This document shows, piece by piece, positions 7,785 to 11,837 of a DNA stretch of 11,837 bases. Numbering within the stretch: position 1 is the stretch's first letter; each line of letters opens with the position of its first letter. The position numbers and the translations under genes are program-made. Under the pieces are notes generated by a model. The model saw only the letters and a program-made list of their open reading frames with translations. It searched no databases and was not told the origin of the DNA. Source of the DNA: Syntrophaceae bacterium (GTDB lineage Bacteria > Desulfobacterota > Syntrophia > Syntrophales > UBA2185); NCBI GenBank assembly GCA_017885225.1, contig JAFNGM010000206.1:11325-23161 (forward strand), written 5' to 3'.

Positions 7785-7895
7785 AGTCTCCCTTTTGTAA
7801 AGGGAGATTCAGAGGGATTTTGTAATGATATATAACCACCCCCTAACCCCCGCCAGCGGGGGACAGCCCCCACCCCCCTTTTTTAAAGGAGGGAA
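7785..7895. repeat. Cluster of palindromes between zraS and zraR, probable dispersed intergenic repeat
   Basis: The 222-bp gap between the kinase and regulator genes contains no ORF but three hairpins. The first is TCTCCCTTT/AAAGGGAGA (7787-7807, 3-base loop). The second is CCCCCGC/GCGGGGG (7847-7862, loop CA). The third is a CCCCCCTTT...AAAGGAGGG structure with one mismatch (about 7874-7893). The alternation of C-rich runs with AAAGGG arms resembles the short palindromic intergenic repeats common in Deltaproteobacteria-type genomes. Only one copy can be seen here, so its repetitive nature is inferred. It may act as a partial terminator, an mRNA-stabilising element or a MITE-like insertion between two genes that are usually adjacent. 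Confidence 0.55.
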
Positions 7896-7954
7896 TAACG
7901 AAGGCCATTTCCGCACTGATAGATGAGTAATGATGTGTTGAAAGGTTAAGCGCC

Positions 7955-9313
7955 ATGAAAGAAAAAAATACCATCCTGGTGGTCGATGATGACCTGGCTC
8001 ATCGCACCATGCTGCGGACGCTTCTCGGCGGCTGGGGATACGACGTCGCCGAAGCCAACGACGGCCAGAGCGCTCTCGAGGCGGTTCATAAAAAACCCTT
8101 CGACCTGATTCTCATGGATATCCGCATGGTCAAGGTCTCCGGACTGGAGGCCCTTGTGGAGATCAAGCGTTTCAATCCCGCTATTCCTGTGATCATCATG
8201 ACGGCCTATGCGTCGGTAGAAACCGCGGTAAAGGCGCTGAAAGAAGGAGCTTACGACTACCTTACCAAACCCCTCGACTTCGACGAGTTGAAGATCATTA
8301 TGGAACGGGCCATGGAGCACAGCCGCCTGCAGGAAGAAAACCGCTATCTCCGCGAGAGCCTCGCTTCCCAGTTCGATCGGCGGAACCTCATCGGGCGGAG
8401 CGCTCCCATGACCAAACTGATGGACACCGTCACCCAGGTTGCGCCTTCCGAAGCAAGCGTTCTGATTACCGGTGAATCAGGCACAGGAAAGGAAATGATC
8501 GCGGGAGCCATCCATTACAACAGCAGGAGAAAAGAAGGTCCTTTTATAAAGATAAACTGTGCCGCCATCACAGAGACGCTTCTGGAGTCGGAACTCTTCG
8601 GTCACGAAAAAGGGGCCTTTACCGGCGCCGACAGGCGTAAGGAAGGGAAATTCCGTCAGGCTGACAGGGGAAGTATATTCCTCGATGAAGTGAGCGAAAT
8701 GTCCCTTTCCATGCAGGTCAAGCTGTTGCGTGTGCTCCAGGAGAGGGAAATTGTACGGGTCGGCGGCGAAGAAGTCATTAAGATAGATGTGCGGGTTATT
8801 GCCGCCACCAATAAGGAACTGCTCCGCGAAATCCAGGCGGGACGCTTCCGAGAAGACCTTTATTACCGTCTGAACGTGGTGACTCTCCATGTGCCCCCCC
8901 TGAGGGAGCGGAGGGAAGACATACCCCTCATCGCTCAGCACTTTTTAACTCTCTTCGCGGAAAAGAATCACAAAAATATCAAAGGATTTACCCCCCGTGC
9001 CATGGATCGGCTATTGAAATACAACTGGCCGGGAAATGTGCGGGAACTCATGAATGCTGTTGAACGGGGTGTAGTGCTTTCAAGGTCGGAGTACCTGGAT
9101 GAGGAAGAGTTTTCTCTCGTCCTTCAGGATCAGCCGCGATCGGCAGAACCGCCGGTTCTACACATCACCGCTCCTTCCCTTGATGCGGTGGAGAAGGAAA
9201 CGATCCTCAGAGCTTTAGAAACATCAGGAGGAAATAAAAGCGAAGCCGCCAGGCGCCTCGGCATCACCCGGCGCACTCTGCATCTCAAACTGAAAAAGTA
9301 CGGCATGATGTGA
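7955..9313 (+). CDS. zraR: ZraR-like sigma-54-dependent response regulator (NtrC family)
   Basis: 452 aa, about the usual size (E. coli ZraR about 441). The receiver domain is 1-120, with acidic DDD at 11-13, phospho-acceptor Asp55 in LILMDIRM, Thr83 and Lys105. A coiled linker follows at about 118-140. The AAA+ domain is about 144-375: Walker A GESGTGKE (173-180), sigma-54-contact loop GAFTGA (220-225), Walker B IFLDEV (241-246), and FREDLYYRLNV with WPGNVREL downstream. A Fis-type helix-turn-helix ends the protein (about 410-450: GGNKSEAARRLGITRRTLHL). The sequence is very close to ZraR along its full length (for example APSEASVLITGESGTGKE, SELFGHEKGAFTGAD). It should activate the zraP promoter at 5788-5803 when phosphorylated by the ZraS-like kinase. 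The ribosome site is modest (AAAGG about ten bases before ATG 7955). Confidence 0.93.
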   Translation: MKEKNTILVVDDDLAHRTMLRTLLGGWGYDVAEANDGQSALEAVHKKPFDLILMDIRMVKVSGLEALVEIKRFNPAIPVIIMTAYASVETAVKALKEGAYDYLTKPLDFDELKIIMERAMEHSRLQEENRYLRESLASQFDRRNLIGRSAPMTKLMDTVTQVAPSEASVLITGESGTGKEMIAGAIHYNSRRKEGPFIKINCAAITETLLESELFGHEKGAFTGADRRKEGKFRQADRGSIFLDEVSEMSLSMQVKLLRVLQEREIVRVGGEEVIKIDVRVIAATNKELLREIQAGRFREDLYYRLNVVTLHVPPLRERREDIPLIAQHFLTLFAEKNHKNIKGFTPRAMDRLLKYNWPGNVRELMNAVERGVVLSRSEYLDEEEFSLVLQDQPRSAEPPVLHITAPSLDAVEKETILRALETSGGNKSEAARRLGITRRTLHLKLKKYGMM

Positions 9314-9375
9314 AGGTGTGGATTCAGGCGGGAGCTTCACGAGTTCATCAGAATTGATAAATATGAATGATAAAA

Positions 9376-9412
9376 AAATAAGGGCGCTGCTCCTCTCGCA
9401 GCGCCCTTATTT
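9376..9412. terminator. Bidirectional Rho-independent terminator
   Basis: Perfect 15-bp stem AAATAAGGGCGCTGC (9376-9390) / GCAGCGCCCTTATTT (9398-9412), 7-base loop. On the minus strand a long T-rich run follows (TTATTTTTTTATC), making it a strong terminator for the acyl-CoA dehydrogenase gene ending at 9452. On the plus strand only TTATTTCTT follows, a weaker but plausible stop for zraR transcripts. Position between convergent genes supports dual use. Confidence 0.92.
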
Positions 9413-9451
9413 CTTGTGAGACACTTGGAATAATAGCCCTTCTATATTCAA

Positions 9452-10642
9452 TTATTTACCGCTCTTGAAGTCATCTCTCATGAGCTCTCTCGCAATAATC
9501 ATCCTTCTGATCTCGGAGGTACCGGCGCCGATCTCCCAGAGTTTCTGATCCAGGAAGTGCCGGCTGACGGGGTATTCCGTACAGTAGCCGTAACCGCCGA
9601 ATATCTGGATCGCGTCGAGACCGATCTTCGTTCCCATCTCACCGCAGAAGAGCAGAGCCGCGGCGGCCATACGGTCGAGGTCTGTGCCCTTTCCGCCGAC
9701 CTTATTCTCCAGGGTATCACAATACGCGGCCGCGCTGTATGCCATCCACTTGGAGGCCAGGTAGCCCGTATACATGTTGGCCAGCTTCTCCTGGATAGCC
9801 TGGAAGGTAGCGATGGGCTTTCCGAACTGGACCCTTTCCTTGGCGTACTTCAGGGAGAGTTCGAGGCAGCTTCTCTGGCTGCCGAGGGTACAGCCGGAAA
9901 GGGTTATTCTCTCCGTGCAGAGACCGCTCGTGAGAACGGCGACACCCTTATTCAATCCGCCGATGAGATTTTCCGCGGGCAGTTCCATATCCTCGAAAGT
10001 GACCAACCCTGTAGGTGATGTCCTCATGCCCCATTTTTTTATCTTCTCGACGGTAACACCTTTGACTTTGTCAAACTCAAAGCAGAACGCGGAAATTCCC
10101 TTGGGACCCGCTGCCGGATCGGTCTTTGCGTAAAAGGTCATGAAATCGGCAACGGGGGCGTTGGTGATGAATATCTTGCTGCCGTTGATGATGTATTTGT
10201 CCCCCTTTTTTTCCGCTTTGGTCGCCATGCTCATGGCGTCAGAACCGGCGTTGGGCTCTGTGATACCAAGGCAGCCGATCCATTCACCGGTGCAGGACTT
10301 GGGCAGGACGAACATCTTCTGTTCTTCCGAGGCATTGCGCCTGAAGTTGTCAAAACAAAGGGTCTGGCTCGCGCCGACGGTCATAGACAAAGCATTGCTC
10401 ACCCGGGCGATCGTCTCATACATAAGGAGTGTCTCTACATAGCCCAGGGCTGTTCCGCCGTATTTTTCCTCGAAGACAATTCCGTTGACACCGAGGTTCC
10501 CCAGTTCTTTGAAAATATCCGGGGGCATCTCGTCCACTTCATACATGTGCTCCATCTGCGGTTCCAGCCAGTTGACTGCCCACTTGTATACGCTGTCCTC
10601 CAGCATCTTTTGTTCATCGGTAAAATTGAAATCTAACGCCAT
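9452..10642 (-). CDS. Acyl-CoA dehydrogenase, isovaleryl-CoA dehydrogenase-like
   Basis: 396 aa from ATG 10642. This start has AGGAGG (10650-10655) at 7 bases; the in-frame ATG at 10648 would leave only one base and is rejected. It is an FAD flavoprotein that oxidises acyl-CoA to 2-enoyl-CoA, passing electrons to ETF. Signatures seen: CLGITEPNAGSD (124-135), KIFITNAP (156-163), WGMRTSPTGLVTFED (204-218), FGGYGY (348-353) and IGAGTSEIRR (371-380). The position of the usual catalytic Glu (YEGT in medium-chain enzymes) is Ala here. A Glu is present at 244 in CTERITL, where isovaleryl-CoA and long-chain type enzymes carry their catalytic base. This suggests a branched-chain or related substrate; the exact acyl chain is not determinable. 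It lies downstream of a CoA-transferase-family gene on the same strand, 142 bp apart. Confidence 0.92.
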   Translation of the reverse strand: MALDFNFTDEQKMLEDSVYKWAVNWLEPQMEHMYEVDEMPPDIFKELGNLGVNGIVFEEKYGGTALGYVETLLMYETIARVSNALSMTVGASQTLCFDNFRRNASEEQKMFVLPKSCTGEWIGCLGITEPNAGSDAMSMATKAEKKGDKYIINGSKIFITNAPVADFMTFYAKTDPAAGPKGISAFCFEFDKVKGVTVEKIKKWGMRTSPTGLVTFEDMELPAENLIGGLNKGVAVLTSGLCTERITLSGCTLGSQRSCLELSLKYAKERVQFGKPIATFQAIQEKLANMYTGYLASKWMAYSAAAYCDTLENKVGGKGTDLDRMAAAALLFCGEMGTKIGLDAIQIFGGYGYCTEYPVSRHFLDQKLWEIGAGTSEIRRMIIARELMRDDFKSGK

Positions 10643-10649
10643 ACACATA

Positions 10650-10655
10650 CCTCCT
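10650..10655 (-). promoter_or_regulatory. Ribosome binding site deciding the acyl-CoA dehydrogenase start
   Basis: Minus strand AGGAGG. It lies 7 bases from ATG 10642 and 1 base from ATG 10648, so translation should begin at 10642 (MALDFNF...), which also matches the usual N-terminus of the family. Confidence 0.85.
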
Positions 10656-10732
10656 GATAGATTGAGATTTATTTAATCAGCTGTCGAAGCCGCACATGGA
10701 ATCTTCACTTTTGTCTGGCTTTGGCAACTTGG

Positions 10733-10765
10733 CTCGATAAGCCCGTAAAGTCCGGGCTTATCGAG
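10733..10765. repeat. Perfect 13-bp inverted repeat between CoA-transferase homologue and acyl-CoA dehydrogenase
   Basis: CTCGATAAGCCCG (10733-10745) and CGGGCTTATCGAG (10753-10765) flank a 7-base loop. It starts 20 bases past the stop of the upstream gene. Neither strand has a T-run after it, so it is not a standard Rho-independent terminator. It could be a 3'-end stabilising or processing stem that sets different levels for the two genes, or a protein site. The rest of the 142-bp gap shows no ORF or clear promoter. Confidence 0.7.
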
Positions 10766-10784
10766 TGGTGTCATGTCTAATAAT

Positions 10785-11837
10785 TTACTTGCCTGACTGG
10801 AATCCCTGATCCCAATCGAATCCCGACAGCTCGCCGTGGAACGCCATCTTGTAATTCCGTCTGTCTGAATAGGAGGGATACCGTCTGGTTTTGCCTTCGA
10901 CTGGAAGCATGGAGACGGGGAATTTCGGGGGGAGGAGACCGTTCTCTTTCGCCGCCCTTTCCAGCATCTCACGATCATCGGGATGGGCAATGGAGATCAG
11001 CGCCGCCGCCCTTTCATAACCGCTCAACCCTCTCAAGTTTACGATACCGTACTCCGTGCAGATGTAATTCGACAACTGAGCAGGAACATCCACCGATGAT
11101 CCTTCGGGCAGGAAGGGAACGATCCTCGAGGTGCCGTGTTTGCTCCTCGCCGTCATGGAGGCCACACCGCGTCCGCCTTTCGACTGCGCGCAGAAGGTCA
11201 CAAAATGGAAATAACCGCCGGAACTCGAGATCGGACGTTTTTCATAGAAACCGGAGCACTGCTGGCCGAGAAGGTCAACGGCCACGCAGTTGTCAATGGC
11301 GATCATGTTGTCGAGCCTGGTGAGATTATGCAGGTTGTTGGTGTAACTGATATCGTAGACTGCCAGGTTCTGGTTCCGGTGGATCGTGTCATAGTACCAC
11401 TTCACGTCCACGGGGAAGGCAAAGGTATAGACGCTCTTGCCGCGGTCGCCGGGGAGAGTTTTATACTTGTTGGTTACCTGACCCGATTCGATCAGCTTGA
11501 TCAGCCCGGCATTGAGCATCTCCGTGTGGATACCGAGATCTTTGAACCCGGCATCGGCCATGGCGCTGACACAGGCGGAGGGAAGTGATCCGATACCAAG
11601 CTGGATAATGTCCCTGTCCCGCATGATGGTCATGACGTGCTTGGCGATGGCTTCTTCCTCGGGTTTCGCCTTGATGCCCTTTTCGTTGATCTGGGGCCAT
11701 TTGTATTTTTCGCAGTCCACCTCGACCCAGTAGTCGACATTGTCAATATTGATGGTGTTCATACGGCCGCCCTCTGCCCAGGGATAGTCTGAACGAACTT
11801 CGATCACAATCTTCTTTGCGCACTGGCTGTTGATGTT
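10785..11837 (-). CDS. Acetyl-CoA hydrolase / 4-hydroxybutyrate CoA-transferase family protein (5' end outside window)
   Basis: 350 residues are visible. The frame is open to the window edge (the first visible residues are NINSQCAKKI), so the GTG at 11807 is not taken as the start. The full protein is probably about 430 aa. Family landmarks: DIIQLGIGSLPSACVSAM, DLGIHTEMLNAGLIKLIESGQVTN, YTFAFP, NMIAIDNCVAVDLLGQ, SKGGRG, SRIVPFLPEG, TEYGIVNLRGLSGYERAAALISIAHPDDRE. Known members move CoA between acetate, butyrate, succinate or hydroxybutyrate through a glutamyl-CoA intermediate. In the usual GQV-x-AES...GTGGQxDF segment this protein reads GQQCSGFYEKRPISSSGGYFHF, so the Glu and the GGQxD motif are lost; the residue before VDL is Ala (visible position 186). 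It may be inactive, changed in reaction, or part of a distinct subfamily. It precedes the acyl-CoA dehydrogenase gene and is likely co-transcribed. Confidence 0.85.
   Translation of the reverse strand, partial: NINSQCAKKIVIEVRSDYPWAEGGRMNTINIDNVDYWVEVDCEKYKWPQINEKGIKAKPEEEAIAKHVMTIMRDRDIIQLGIGSLPSACVSAMADAGFKDLGIHTEMLNAGLIKLIESGQVTNKYKTLPGDRGKSVYTFAFPVDVKWYYDTIHRNQNLAVYDISYTNNLHNLTRLDNMIAIDNCVAVDLLGQQCSGFYEKRPISSSGGYFHFVTFCAQSKGGRGVASMTARSKHGTSRIVPFLPEGSSVDVPAQLSNYICTEYGIVNLRGLSGYERAAALISIAHPDDREMLERAAKENGLLPPKFPVSMLPVEGKTRRYPSYSDRRNYKMAFHGELSGFDWDQGFQSGK

Noticed and set aside
7787..7893. CRISPR-like array in the zraS-zraR gap
   Set aside because: The hairpins differ in sequence and there is no regular direct repeat with uniform spacers.
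9557..10018. 153-codon plus-strand open frame antisense to the acyl-CoA dehydrogenase
   Set aside because: Shadow of a strongly recognised gene; no ribosome site, no motif.
10643..10648. Upstream ATG of the acyl-CoA dehydrogenase
   Set aside because: Only one base separates it from the AGGAGG; ATG 10642 has ideal spacing.

Overview
The window reads like a chromosomal segment of an anaerobic, probably Gram-negative bacterium. The best guess is a Desulfobacterota-type syntroph or sulfate-reducer relative. Reasons are the mid-range base composition, a ZraP/ZraS/ZraR-like set using a textbook sigma-54 promoter, and an acyl-CoA dehydrogenase next to a CoA-transferase-family gene. This is inference; no rRNA or other taxonomic marker is present.

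Layout. (1) 4-3396, minus: a very large exported protein that joins a CX5R tyrosine-phosphatase-like domain, a TPR-like region, SLH repeats, a nucleotide pyrophosphatase/phosphodiesterase (alkaline phosphatase superfamily) domain and a C-terminal Ig-like domain. (2) 3397-3743: AT-rich divergent intergenic region. (3) 3744-5048, plus: a divergent phosphoglycerate kinase homologue with altered motifs, followed by a hairpin terminator (5140-5181). (4) 5194-9313: a zraP-zraS-zraR-type envelope/metal stress module. zraP (minus) diverges from zraS and zraR (both plus). The zraP upstream region has a perfect sigma-54 -24/-12 element (5788-5803) and a perfect 20-bp palindrome (5811-5830). zraS and zraR are separated by 222 bp holding a cluster of palindromes that looks like a dispersed intergenic repeat. 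(5) 9376-9412: strong terminator between the convergent zraR and acyl-CoA dehydrogenase genes. (6) 9452-11837, minus: a CoA-transferase/acetyl-CoA-hydrolase-family gene (cut by the window edge) followed by an isovaleryl-CoA-dehydrogenase-type acyl-CoA dehydrogenase, with a 13-bp perfect hairpin between them.

How the parts work together. ZraS would sense the envelope state and phosphorylate ZraR, which would activate sigma-54 transcription of zraP, whose product is a periplasmic Spy/CpxP/ZraP-type chaperone and metal binder. The acyl-CoA dehydrogenase and CoA-transferase homologue fit beta-oxidation or branched-chain acid catabolism. The large phosphatase/phosphodiesterase and the odd PGK homologue have no clear link to these. 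The most unusual items are the five-part phosphatase fusion, the PGK homologue lacking a substrate-binding arginine, and the CoA-transferase homologue that seems to lack the catalytic glutamate.
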